The notes beneath the pieces are model-generated. The model did not search any database, was not told the origin of the DNA, and saw nothing but the letters and a program-made list of their open reading frames with translations. From positions 16,276-80,275 of the forward strand of contig MU130320.1 in the NCBI GenBank assembly GCA_015039465.1: DNA of 64,000 nucleotides. Reading direction: 5' to 3'. Shown here piece after piece: positions 1 to 10,559 of the stretch. Origin of the DNA: Phlegmacium glaucopus. Lineage: Eukaryota > Basidiomycota > Agaricomycetes > Agaricales > Cortinariaceae. The first letter of the stretch is position 1. Each line of letters begins with the position of its first letter. The position numbers and the translations under genes are program-made.

Positions 1-1
1 C

Positions 2-2686
2 GCTCCTGCCCCGGTCCCCACCAATCCCGACTATCCCCCCCCTCTTCCAGGTATCAAATTCTTCACCAGACGACGCATTAGAGAGGCCGCACGCCGTCTA
101 AAGCCTTTCAAAGCCCCTGGCCCAGATGGAATTCCAAACCTAGTTCTCATTAAATCCATGGACGTGCTCATTGACCACCTATTCTATGTTTACAGAGCAG
201 TGTTCGAGTTCAACGTTTACCACGACAGATGGCTCACCTCCAAGACCTTGGTGTTGCGTAAACCAGGGAAACCCGCCTATGACGTGGCTAAAGCTTACCG
301 CCCGATAGGGCTCCTGGACACCATGGGCAAGCTCCTTTCCACCCTTGTTGCTGCTGACCTCTCTTTCCTAGCCGAAAAACACTCGATGCTCCCTCCTGGG
401 CAATTCGGAGGACGGCCAGGTCGTAACACTACCGACGCTGTCCATCTACTTACTCACACCGTCAAAGACGCATGGCGCCAAGGTAAAGTTGCCGTCGCCC
501 TCTTCCTCGATGTCCAAGGTGCCTTCCCAAACACTGTCAAGGAGCGGCTCATCCACAACATGAAGAGCCTCCGCGTCCCAACCTGCTTCGTCCGATTAAC
601 TGAAAACATGCTAACCAACAGGAAGACCTACCTACATTTCGACGACACCGTCTCAGAGCCCATCATCGTCACCAACGGCGCTACCCAAGGCTGCCCTCTA
701 TCTATGGTCTACTATGCCTTTTATAATGCACCCCTCATCCGCACAGCCAAGCATAAAGACGAGCGATCTATTGGCTTTGTAGACGACACAATGTTCCTAG
801 CCGTCAGCGACACACTCCAAGGCGCACACAATGTCATCAAAGATATGATGGAGCGACCCGGTGGGGGCTTCGAATGGTCTACCACACACAACTCTCCATT
901 CGAATTATCTAAACTTGCTCTGATGAACTTTCCCCGGTCGAACCTAGATGTTGCCCCCGCTAACCTTACACTCAGCAGAAATAACCCAGATGGTTCAACC
1001 ACAAGTCAGACGGTCGACACAGTCGACGCGTACAAATACTTAGGGGTCATCATAGACCCGAAGTTACGGTGGGCTGCTCACCACCAAAAGGTAATCGCCA
1101 ACGCAACCTGGTGGTCCCTCCAGGTCGCCAGACTATCCAAGACCTCAGGAGGCATGCCTCCTAGCCGTATCCGCCAACTATACAACACAGTAGCGATCCC
1201 AGCTTTTACATACGCAGCCGATATATGGTATTCCGGGCTACACCCTTCTCCCTCAGGCCGTCGACAACTGGGCTCAGTGTCAGTAACTAAGAAACTCACC
1301 TCCGTCCAGCGGCGTATGGCCAAAGCAATTACGGGTTCACTCAATACCGCAGCAGGCGATGTCCTAGACGTTCACACTAACCTTCTCCCCATAGACCTAC
1401 TCTTTAAAAAGATATTATACCGAGCAGCCACTCGGATTGCCTCCTTACCCCCCTCCCACCCTCTTTTCTCTCTCTCTCGCAAAGCTGCTAAACGTTATGT
1501 TAGAAAACATAGATCTCCGCTCCATACCCTTTTCTTTATCACCAAGGTCAACCCCTCCCGTATAGAACCAATCTCACCAATCCGGCGCCGCCCAAACTAT
1601 ACCCCGTCCTTCAGCACCACCATTGCAAACAACAAACCTGAAGCACTGAACGCAGCCGCCGAACACCATAATACCCAGGTCTCTGTATACTGCGACGGAT
1701 CCGGCTTTGAAAACGGTACCGGCGCTGCGGCCGTCATGTATATCGACAAAATTGAGAAAGGCTCTCTGCGTTTCCATCTAGGTCCTGCCACTAAACATAC
1801 TGTCTATGAAGGAGAGCTAGTAGGACTCTCCTTAGCCCTGCACCTTATATCTTCCCTACGTTTTCGCCTTCGTTCTTACACCATTATCGGAACTGACAAT
1901 CAGGCAGCCATATTAGCTCTTACTAACCAGAAACCCCACCCAGGTCACTACCTGCTAGACCACTTTCACACCGCAGCCGAACAGCTTCACGCCAAACAAC
2001 ATCGCATCCGACACCCTAACGACACCAACCAACCCTCCAAAGGTGTCATCGACCTCCGAATCCACTGGACACCAGGCCATGCCAACTTCGCCCCAAATGA
2101 ACGCGCGGATGAACTCGCCAAGCAAGCCGCCCAAGGCACCTCAAGCCCTCGACACCTCCTCCCTACCTTTCTACGCAATAAGCCCCTTCCTTACAGCATT
2201 CCCGCCCTTCGTCAATCTAATCTCAACTCAATCCAAAAGCAATGGAAAACACGCTGGAAATCCTCACCACGCTACCCTCTACTTAAACTCTTAGATAAAT
2301 CTCTTCCCTCTAACGCCTTTTTAAAACTTATAGATCCTCTCGACCGACGCCAATCTGCTATTATCACACAACTCCGAACCGGCCACTCCCCCTTGAACCA
2401 CCATCTCTTCCGTATCCGCCGCTCCGAGTCCCCCTCCTGCCCTCACTGCCAAGGAATCACAGTCGAAACTGTCCGCCATTACCTTCTCCAATGCCCACAC
2501 TACCAAAACGAACGCCATATTCTCAGACAAAAACTAAAACGCCGAGCCGACTCCCTCGCTTTCCTTCTCTCAAATCGCTCCGCCATCAAGCCCCTTCTTA
2601 ATTTCATCCATGCTACCAAACGTTTCAACACCCAAGCCTACTCCGCACGCCGCAATAACCCCAACACCGTCCCGCCTCCCATCTAG
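2..2686 (+). CDS. LINE reverse transcriptase with RNase H (5' partial)
   Basis: The frame is open from base 2, upstream of the first ATG at 158, and holds the RT entry motif KAPGPDGIPN just before that ATG, so the CDS is partial at its 5' end. Order of domains: RT fingers and palm (motif A ALFLDVQGAF, motif B TQGCPLSMVYY, active site FVDD), thumb (YKYLGVIIDPKLRW), then RNase H (VYCDGSG, YEGELVGL, GTDNQAA, ERADELAK, giving the D-E-D-D set), then a C-terminal C-x2-C-x9-H-x4-C zinc finger (CPHC ... H ... C) near residue 790 of the ATG-started frame. No stop or frameshift is present, so the enzyme part looks functional. RNase H after RT is a feature of the Tad and I groups. It would prime reverse transcription at nicked target DNA and degrade the RNA template. 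Confidence 0.92.
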   Translation, partial: APAPVPTNPDYPPPLPGIKFFTRRRIREAARRLKPFKAPGPDGIPNLVLIKSMDVLIDHLFYVYRAVFEFNVYHDRWLTSKTLVLRKPGKPAYDVAKAYRPIGLLDTMGKLLSTLVAADLSFLAEKHSMLPPGQFGGRPGRNTTDAVHLLTHTVKDAWRQGKVAVALFLDVQGAFPNTVKERLIHNMKSLRVPTCFVRLTENMLTNRKTYLHFDDTVSEPIIVTNGATQGCPLSMVYYAFYNAPLIRTAKHKDERSIGFVDDTMFLAVSDTLQGAHNVIKDMMERPGGGFEWSTTHNSPFELSKLALMNFPRSNLDVAPANLTLSRNNPDGSTTSQTVDTVDAYKYLGVIIDPKLRWAAHHQKVIANATWWSLQVARLSKTSGGMPPSRIRQLYNTVAIPAFTYAADIWYSGLHPSPSGRRQLGSVSVTKKLTSVQRRMAKAITGSLNTAAGDVLDVHTNLLPIDLLFKKILYRAATRIASLPPSHPLFSLSRKAAKRYVRKHRSPLHTLFFITKVNPSRIEPISPIRRRPNYTPSFSTTIANNKPEALNAAAEHHNTQVSVYCDGSGFENGTGAAAVMYIDKIEKGSLRFHLGPATKHTVYEGELVGLSLALHLISSLRFRLRSYTIIGTDNQAAILALTNQKPHPGHYLLDHFHTAAEQLHAKQHRIRHPNDTNQPSKGVIDLRIHWTPGHANFAPNERADELAKQAAQGTSSPRHLLPTFLRNKPLPYSIPALRQSNLNSIQKQWKTRWKSSPRYPLLKLLDKSLPSNAFLKLIDPLDRRQSAIITQLRTGHSPLNHHLFRIRRSESPSCPHCQGITVETVRHYLLQCPHYQNERHILRQKLKRRADSLAFLLSNRSAIKPLLNFIHATKRFNTQAYSARRNNPNTVPPPI

Positions 2687-2781
2687 TACATACACTATCC
2701 CATCACCACAAACCAACACCGCCACGTCCCTACCTCATCACCGTCCTCTCCTACCTACCTACCCGACGTCTGCTGCTCCAG

Positions 2782-2816
<35 letters not shown>
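2782..2816. repeat. 35-base homopolymeric C run
   Basis: An uninterrupted run of 35 C residues in the LINE 3' untranslated region, about 95 bases after the stop codon. Runs this long are unstable and error-prone in sequencing, so the exact length is uncertain. A role in RT recognition of the 3' end is possible but not shown. Confidence 0.9.
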
Positions 2817-2819
<3 letters not shown>

Positions 2820-3221
2820 TAGCTACTTCCACTTCCTCCTCCGTATCGTGCCCCGGGCTGCCCTTACGACGCTCCCCTCTTTCTCTATCACTTTTACTCC
2901 CCGCTCCGCGGGCCCTGTCGCTTACAAATTCTCTGCCTGCCACCACACTCTCGTTTCTCTTATTTCAGGTTATTAACAGGGGAGCATAGTCTAAAACGGT
3001 GGAGGATACGCCGGTTCACTTTTACTCCGCTGCTTCGTCAGTGGGGGGGTGAGCTTTCTATGGCTCTTGTAGACTTAGTTACGTGTTGACTTAACACACC
3101 CTTAGACTATACTCCTTAGTTAAGCTCCTGTTCGCATGTAATGTGTACCATAAGGACTTGATCCTCCCAGCACAATAAATTTGATATAAAAAAAATAAAA
3201 ATAAAAAAATATATATATATT

Positions 3222-3591
3222 TTGAGCACTTGTAACAGGCACTGCTAGAAAGGGCAGTAGGAGTGCACTCAATTGGCAGACTACTAAAGGCTTGATGGAG
3301 GTCAGGATGCATGTAGCCCTCTGCCTCATGGTCATCTTTGTCACCGTGTATTCCTTCAGCTCCCGCTTCAGGTGTCTCCACAACATATGCCGCAATAAAT
3401 TCCTTTCCCCGGCGTACATTTCCATCATAGTTATCAGTGGTCTTTTTTGACTTTCCGTGCTTTTTCTTGCTGTCTTTGACTGTTTTCTGCACAGATTTAT
3501 AGCTTGGAGTTGGCTTGGACCGGTTTTGTCCTGACTTGGATTTGCCAGGCTTCTTGCAAGAGCTCGTATGGGTAGAGGATTTTAGGGGCAT
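3222..3591 (-). pseudogene. Tyrosine recombinase, N-terminal fragment cut by the LINE
   Basis: Reading from the ATG at 3591, about 123 residues match the first exon of the complete recombinase gene at 59340: both share the pattern KK-x2-GK, TT-x-NYDG, RRGKEF-x-AAY and CTP-x-ALS, then KC. The match stops where the LINE A-tail begins, so the LINE inserted into this exon and the remainder of the gene, if kept, lies beyond the left window edge. This piece has only the basic N-terminal region; no catalytic residues are present. It is a dead copy of a Crypton-like recombinase gene. Confidence 0.75.
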
Positions 3592-4101
3592 TGTATAATT
3601 CAAAGGAAAGGTAATCTATTCATAAGGCCACCGTCTCAATGTTGTCTGTCCTAATTGTCACACCTGAAACACAGCGGCTTGGGATGGTAGATAATTAGCA
3701 TGTTAAGAAGGTACCATATATTTCGAAGCTAAATAAGGCTGCCTGACAAATGCAAATTCTAATTTTGTTTGCCGGTAAGATCATCCATTAATTTGAATCA
3801 AGGTGGGCCCAAAGTTCAAATTCTTCTAGACTATCAGGTAAGCCAACATCATGATTAATAACTGTCAGCAACAATTTCAATGTCAGAAAGCACCTAATAG
3901 CCCAGTGAGCAGGATGTCAAAATGGATATGAATAGATGCTACCGGAGTGTAGATGTTTCAAGGAAAAAGTGCATTATAGTGACTCTCAGTGAATTCAGAA
4001 AACTGTTTGCCTGCGGCAGCTGACAAAATGGGTCCTGGGACCCAAAGAGATACAGAGATAATTGATGCACCCCCATGTATGAACACCTCTGGTTTCAAAG
4101 C
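3592..4101. other. No gene recognised
   Basis: AT-rich sequence between the recombinase fragment and the XPG-like remnant. No conserved coding stretch or repeat was recognised; an open frame at 3989-4285 on the plus strand overlaps the antisense of the nuclease pseudogene and looks like chance. Confidence 0.5.
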
Positions 4102-5010
4102 TCAACGCACATCAACGGGCAGTGTTCCCAAAAAGGCTTCAACTCTGTATGAAGGGAACATGGAACTGGTGGAGATCTTTGTGTCTACCGATGTTATGTG
4201 CCAAATAGTGTCAGGGCCAAAGTTTGTACCATCCGGTAATTCCAAACAACTTATGGATGCCTTCAGACAAGGTGTTAGTGAATAAGGTCAAGATTGTTGG
4301 AGTTATTATATGATACCTGAGCAAGTTGCTGGATAAAATACCCATCCCAAACATTTGTACTCAAACGGTTGAGGATATCAGGTCCCCAACCAAAGTATTG
4401 ATCGCACAGGAGTGCCAGAGTAACGGTATTGGGTAACATGGGGATGAGCCATTGTGATATTCTTGCGCTTAACCCTAGATCAATCCTGGACGTAAGAGGG
4501 TGTGTATATAGTCGGAGAACCTTAGGATTGGAAAACATAAGCGGGATTGTATGTGCAAGATGAGGATATGTCCGGCCAAGAGCTCCATGGGGGTCATTGA
4601 GCAGTTCATCCTCAAGATCAAGTCACCACGTCACCAGATAATTGCGAAGATCATTCCCAGAAAGGTTCATTGCACCGTGATATAGCGAGAATGCAAATGG
4701 CCCAGAAGCAAGGGCCTCAGCCATTGACCGACCAAACCCATGAAGGCCAACCTGTAAAAAATCAGCCAATCATTTATGAATGTGTAATTAAGGATCACAC
4801 ACCAGATCATAGTCACCACCACACATAACAGCAATAAAAATGAAACCAGTGGGAGAGAACATCTGGTTGGTCTGCCTGGCAAACCTCTCATTGGTGTAAA
4901 CTTCAAAAATGTTGTGCTTGTTTGAGTCCTGTGGGCTGTGAAAGATGAGTATGGGTCTGAGTGAAATGGTAGTAACACACAGACCTTCGCATGACGTGAG
5001 TAGCACCAAA
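4102..5010 (-). pseudogene. XPG/Rad2-family nuclease (GEN1/Yen1-like) remnant
   Basis: Read on the minus strand with short introns removed, pieces follow the XPG-I nuclease core of basidiomycete GEN1-like proteins: LFGATHVMR, then FIFIAVMCGGDYD (the acidic core GGDYD), then VGLHGFGRSMAEAL (helix-hairpin-helix region), then GALGRTYPHLAHTIP and NPKVLRLYTHPLTS, ending near CDQYFGWGPDIL. An in-frame TGA at 4623-4625 stands where a conserved Arg after Trp is expected (CGA to TGA). More upstream traces up to about 5300 (a VPIFEG-like piece) are weak, and the N-terminal nuclease half is not convincing. The family cuts branched DNA such as flaps and Holliday junctions. This copy looks inactive. Confidence 0.7.
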
Positions 5011-6224
5011 AAGCTGATCTCTGAAGGAGGGTTGATTGACATCAGCTATGTACATGGATATTGTAAAGTATTTCCATCCTACAAGAAAAAGCACTACTGG
5101 CCGGTTAGCATAATGATCTTGGAGATGGAGACAGGAGATTTAAGCGTACCCAAGATAAATTTTCAGCGGGTTTCAAGTCAGACAGGATTGAACACTAAAT
5201 ATTTCAGCAGGGATGGCTGCCCTCAAAGATCGGAACACAGAAGGAAGGGAGGTGATGGGACGACTGTGTGAGAGCGTCCAGTTCATTGCTGAGCCAAGTT
5301 CTCAACGTTCTCAGTGTTCTGTTGATTGTATTGGCAATGTTTGGCAAAACCACTGACATTTGAAGCTCCACACTCATATAGACGCGCACGCACATGCTGA
5401 AGTTAAGAATGGCAGTCGGTGTGAGCTAGTCAATGCCAGTGCGAACTTCCATACTTCATTAGAAATACATGTTCCTTCCCTCCCTTCCCAAAAATTTATG
5501 GATAGACCTTTAAATATGTAATATACTTGAATATTTGGTCACCAAAGGCAGTACTCTTGAAGAACCTTTGCATTTAGACATTCCGAGGCTGAATTTAAGA
5601 AATAAGTTGAGAAAAGTGCAACTAACTGTGACATAAGCTGGATTTAAGGAGAATTTAACAGAATTTAACAGAGACGGAGCACGGAGCACAGAGCACAGAG
5701 TAGATGAGCTTGGTGACATTGTCAGTTCCCGTAAATCAGGGACAATCCTGATTCCCAATTCACCAACCCTTGCTTAGCAGTGGTCCCTAGATTGTGGCTA
5801 GCTCTGAGATTCCATTCTAGCGAAACAGTGTGAATTTCCTCTGGTATTAAGGTCGTAGTCTTCAAGTGCACACTAATATTTATCCTCATTATACTAGTCT
5901 TCCTTTCACATGAATGGTGTAGTACTAGTAACCTGCATTAGATTTGATATTTTTTCTTTTACTTGTGATTTTGTACAGTTGCACTTGTACTTTGTGTATA
6001 GAGCATACTACTTGTATCCAGGGTTCCGAAGACCCTGCTCCTGGTGTCTTGCCGTCGCTTGCTTCTATGCACACTTGCCCTCTTCAAGCCTTGTCGCACT
6101 GGAGATCCAGATCGTAAATTTAAGGATCTCGCTTAAATCTTCCTAATTTCAGGCGATTAACCAGACTTATTTGAGACTTATTCTTTCTTGCCTCGTCGAC
6201 TTGGAAAGAAGTTGAAAGAATGAT
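5011..6224. other. No supported gene
   Basis: Possible decayed 5' exons of the XPG-like gene lie up to about 5300. Beyond that I see only AT-rich DNA with a small imperfect repeat of a GGAGCAC-like unit near 5675-5695 and no conserved protein. The last roughly 60 bases are the leader of F-box copy A and resemble the leaders of the other copies. Confidence 0.5.
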
Positions 6225-6549
6225 ATGTCTATCCAAATGTTTCCTCCTGAAATACTGGATCTCTTCCTCGATGAACTCGCATCGCCCACCGGGATTCCGG
6301 AATCACAAGAAGCCCTGTTGGCTTGTACCCTGGTAAACAAACAATTCTATTATCAAGCAAGCCCATTTATCTTTTCATCCCTCACAATCGCCCCTCCAAA
6401 TCGACTTGACGCTTTCCTTGATATTTTAAACACCAATCCTGATATAGCTCGACATATATGCTTGTTTACAGTAAAGCATCAACTCTCCTTCGAACACCTA
6501 TCTGCTGTCTTCAAACAGCTACGTCACCTGCAGGAATTTGGATGGATTG

Positions 6550-8432
6550 CATCAGCAAATTCAGGATTTTCCATAGTTTGTCATAGTCACGTCACACAAA
6601 GTTGTAATTTCCCATAGTATCATATAGTCACATCACCATACTTATAGTTCCATAGCATCTCATAGCATCCATGTGACGCGCACCAGCACTGTCCAGCAGT
6701 GTATCGTCACACTATTGTCACTCTATCACACTGGCATAGCTTTGTCACCATGTCACATTAGAGCCACACATTTTTTATTTAAGTTAAATAAACCAGCCCT
6801 AAACAAAGTCCGTGCGCAAAGTTGATCTTTACATATATGGGAATTTTTTTGTCACTCCAACTTTGTTACTGCGCATCTGTTGCCACGTCTACCCTCTTCT
6901 CAACCACCACCATGTACTCTGGTGTTGCATGGGCAGCGCCTGTTGAGCCCATTTTATTTTTTTTAAATTGTTTTTTAACTAATTAATACTACTGTTTAGG
7001 TTCTACCACTGACGACACCAGATGCTCACTCTTAGCTATGGCCTCGTCATTTACTCAGCTCCTCCCCATCAAAATAGGTTTGCTTTGGTACATCTGATAC
7101 CCACCCACCCCCAGCATACTACCATGACCACTAACAGCAACAAATGACGAGTCACATACCTACCTCCTAGCCCCAGAAGGTGGCAACAAGCGCTGAGCGC
7201 CAAGCACCAAGGTGAGGAGTTTTTTGAATTTCTTACTGTTCTTTTTAAAAACTAACAAATTGCTACTTTTAGCTACAATTTCGACAACCTCAACTACCCA
7301 GCCCCTCCTCCCCATCCAAATGGGATGTGAGGGCCCAGGGGTTCATTTCGGGCCGTTTCAACACTCCAACCACCTCTGCCTGTTTTCGACACACAACAGC
7401 ATCCAACACCTCGTTTACGATGATGTACCAGCGGTGGGGACAGACCGCAAGTAGTACACAGTTTGTGGGGTTGATGTAGTTCTCTTCAGTAGGTGATAGT
7501 GAGGTTTTATGAGGTGCAAAGGTTCGCTTTAAAGTGCGAGATAATGCGCAGAAAAAGCGAAGCCTGCAGGATGATTTTTGAAGGAGTGCAAGAGTAGCTT
7601 CGCACGACGTTCCAAAGGTGGGATCAAAAGTGTGGTAATTCGTCCGCTCTCCCCCCCCTCCTGTTACCCTACTTGCTACTGCTAATAATATAGTAACTAG
7701 CAATAGCTAAGTGTGGAAAGGTGAAACAGGAATGTAAAATGTGGGTTAAAGCGGAGTCACATGGGTCCGGTATTTTGGGAATGAAACATAGGAGATAAGA
7801 GCCAAATAAAGGAGACAAGATAAAATAAAGGTGATGAGTAATGCAGTCACCTGAGTGACCTTTGTTTGAGTCGTGTTTATTGATTGCAAGAACAGCTGGC
7901 AACTGCGAATGATAATGCGAATGTTGGTGATGACTGCAAGCATCTGCAATGATCTGCAAGTGTTATGCGAGTATCTGCGAGTATCTGCGATGACCTGCGA
8001 TGACCTGCGATGATCTGCAAGTATCCACAACAATATGTGAGCATCCGCGAGTATACTGCAAAGGTTGTGAAACCGCGAAAATGGTGCGTTTACATCCCTA
8101 GACGTCTCCTGGGTCCTATCAACGACCCTACTATTGATAGTATGGGTAGTACATATATGATATGACTCAGACTCTGTGTATATAGTTGAATATGATTTAT
8201 ATATGTATTAATTTTCCTTATCCTTGCATGAACTCGGAACATTAGCTTTCTAGCCTTAGATTGAATAGTATATTGTAATATTAACCCTACCCTATATAGC
8301 ACTGTATAGTAAATATATAGCACCCCATAGTGTGACCGTGACACTTGACAGTGCTGTAAACAAAGGACCCTTTGCTATGGCACTATGGCGCTGTACGGTG
8401 CTGTCCAGTAGCAGACCCCGAGTTTGCTGATG
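6550..8432. mobile_element. Non-autonomous TIR DNA transposon, family CATCAGCAAA, copy 1
   Basis: The element starts with CATCAGCAAATTCAGG and ends with the reverse complement of CATCAGCAAACTCGGG. It is flanked by TG on both sides (6548-6549 and 8433-8434), and its removal restores the F-box frame. Its left end matches the right end of the element at 9251-10398 in reverse complement, and its right end matches that element's left end, so the two are relatives inserted in opposite orientation. Length is 1883 bp. Open frames inside are short and match no transposase I recognise, so it looks non-autonomous. The superfamily is unclear; a 2-bp duplication would suit Tc1/mariner-like elements if TG is a variant of TA. 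Confidence 0.85.
7905..8060. repeat. Short tandem repeat (CTGCGATGA/GTATCTGCGA-like)
   Basis: A degenerate array of about 10-base units such as TGCGATGACC and GCGAGTATCT inside the first TIR element. It shows no unique spacers and no flanking genes that would make it anything but a minisatellite. Confidence 0.7.
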
Positions 8433-9250
8433 TGGCTTCTTCCATTCCCAAGCTATGCTCACAGCGATTACTTTGTCCATCAATAGTCTTTTCATTGATT
8501 GTCCTTATATTACTGCGCTCCATTTCGAGGGTGTGATCAACTTGCTGCTATCCCTCTTCTCTTCATGTTGCCATCTAGAATCACTCACTCTCATCATGGT
8601 CGTGTTTGCCAAAATACAACCAGAGACACTGCCGGGTTCACTCTTTCCATCATTGAAGAGGCTGAGAATTTTGGGCCCATGGTCGAATGACGACGAGGCA
8701 GTTGGAATAACTATGACCCATGCGGCTCCGACATTGACTGCCCTCATTGTGTCTGATCCACATTGCAATAATGGTAAGTTTTGTTCGCCCGGTTAGTATA
8801 CTTGATTCATCTCTCTACATAGCTAGGCCCTTCCTGAATTTCAAAACAACCATCATCTTCCCAGCCCTAGAATCTATCCAGGTGTCATTTACAATCTATC
8901 GGTATCGTGAAAATTCTGTTGGAACCCTCTTATCCTGGTTCTTCGAACACTCCACACGAATGCTTACCCAGATTCAAATTGAAGTTTCCTCCGGTTACGG
9001 ATATACTCTCCCCCAGATACAACAGCCCTTAGCCACATGGATTTTTTTACCCATCGATGAAATCTTATCAAGTCCAAGATATCGAGCTCTCAAGACTCTT
9101 GATGTTGTTTTGGTAGACATATACTCCCCTCGGCCCTGCTCATTGGAAGTTCCAACATTCCTTAATGAGATTCTTCCAGCTGTATCGTCTCGCAGTCAGA
9201 CCGAAATAAAGATTACGGCTGATTCCCCCCAACCATTACATTCTTGCGTA

Positions 9251-10398
9251 CATCAGCAAACTTGGGGCCGGCTTACCGGCACCAGACAGCACCGGACAGC
9301 ACCATAGAACCATAGAAAAGGTTCTTTTGTTTATAGTGCTGTCCGGTGTCACGGTAATGCTATCCGGAAATGGCCCAACACTAGACAGCACTATAGAGTG
9401 CTATAAGGTACTATATAGGGCTATAAGGTGCTATATAGGGCTAGGATAATATTGTAGTTATAGAGCCCTATACTCATAATATTCTAATAGCAATCACAAC
9501 GAGAGTAAGGAAATTGTTTAAAAAATTATATTCAACTAAGTAATAGTAATCTAAACATCATAATATACTACTTATACTACTGTAAAGGATCATTGTCGTC
9601 ATTGCAATTTACACCTAAGATGGAATTAGAACAATTAATTATGATAGAGGGGAAATTTAAGGGCTTACACGTGTGGTATAACACACTGTCGTCGTCATCA
9701 CACGCTGTAATTGTCACCGCACCATGTCATCGTCACATGTTGTCGTCGCATGTTGTCATCGCATGTTGTCATCGCATGTTGTCGTAGTCGTTGTCGCATG
9801 TTGTCATAGTCGTTGTAGTCATAGTCATAGTCATTGTAGTCGTTGTCGCATGTTGTCATAGTTGTCGTAGTTGTAGTTGTAGTTGTCGTAGTCGTAGTCG
9901 CATGTTGTTGTCGCATGTTGTTGTCACATGTCGTTGTTGTCGCCACTATAAGTGTCATCAATGTTTTGTCATTTATTATCATTGTTGTTTGTCGAGGTGC
10001 TCACCATTTGTTGTTATCGTTGTTGTGGTATTGCTGTCAGTGGTAGTGGTGGTGGTATGGAAGTGACGAACTCAGTGGGAACAAGTGTTGAACTTATATA
10101 TTTAGTAATTTTAGTTTTTTGTGCACGGACTCTGTTTAGGGTTGGCTTATTTAACTTAATGAAAATCTCAAAAAATGTGATGTATTTCTAATGTGATGGA
10201 GTGACAAAGCTAGACCGTGCTAGACAGCACTGGTGTGCGCAACGTGAATACTATGGAAACTATAACTCACTATAGTTATGGTGATGTGACTGTAGATACT
10301 ATAAGATACTATAATGTTATGTGACGTGACTATAGGCTACTATAATTTGGTGTGACATAACTATGACAAACTATGGGAAATCCCCGATTTTGCTGATG
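9251..10398. mobile_element. Non-autonomous TIR DNA transposon, family CATCAGCAAA, copy 2
   Basis: Starts CATCAGCAAACTTGGGG and ends with the reverse complement of CATCAGCAAAATCGGGG; flanked by TA on both sides (9249-9250, 10399-10400). Removing it joins TCTTGCGTA to GAAGTTCATC, exactly the sequence in the other F-box copies. Length is 1148 bp. The terminal 250 bp or so at each end match copy 1 in inverted order, while the centre is a large simple repeat. No transposase frame is present. Confidence 0.85.
9690..10060. repeat. Trinucleotide-rich microsatellite (GTC/GTT/GTA with GTCGCAT)
   Basis: A long run of GTTGTCGTA and GTTGTCGCATGTT-type units inside the second TIR element. It gives long low-complexity frames of Val/Cys/Ser/Thr on both strands, which are products of the repeat and not genes. 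Confidence 0.85.
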
Positions 10399-10559
10399 TA
10401 GAAGTTCATCTCATCTTTAGATTTATGTTTTTTTTGGCGTTCAATTTATATTGTGAGAGGCGAGACTCTGGGTAATGACTACGGAAAGTATGCACTAGGG
10501 GATTTGTGTACCGAAAAAATTGCGAAAAAAAAAACTCAAAGTACTATGGCTACTGGTAG

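Larger units (their letters stand above)
1..3221 (+). mobile_element. LINE-type non-LTR retrotransposon, 3' part
   Basis: The left window edge lies inside this element. It comprises an RT-RNase H reading frame to 2686, then a roughly 500 bp 3' untranslated part with a 35-base C run, an AATAAA signal near 3174 and an A-rich tail at about 3188-3209 followed by an AT run. Immediately after the tail the sequence becomes the antisense of a tyrosine-recombinase exon, so the element inserted into that gene. A poly-A 3' end, no LTRs and an APE-less visible part fit a Tad/I-like fungal LINE; its endonuclease would lie left of the window. Confidence 0.9.
6225..10420 (+). pseudogene. F-box-like protein copy A, split by two transposons
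   Basis: Three coding pieces join into one family member: 6225-6549, 8435-9250 and 10401-10420. The N-terminus (MSIQMFPPEILDLFLDEL, then LLACTLVNKQF) is an F-box-like domain, the part that in known proteins docks to Skp1 of an SCF ubiquitin ligase. The remainder is Leu-rich with the family block SSCCHLESL. An intron of 49 nt at 8774-8822 is shared with the other copies. Removing both insertions and one copy of each 2-bp target duplication restores the frame (..GWIGFFHSQAML.. and ..SCVEVHLIF, stop at 10418). The gene was thus near intact when the elements landed. It converges on the decayed NACHT gene, as copy H does on the right. Confidence 0.85.

Noticed and set aside
9698..10066. Long Val/Ser/Cys/Thr-rich open frames on both strands
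   Set aside because: They are translations of a trinucleotide-type microsatellite inside a transposon; no start context or conservation.
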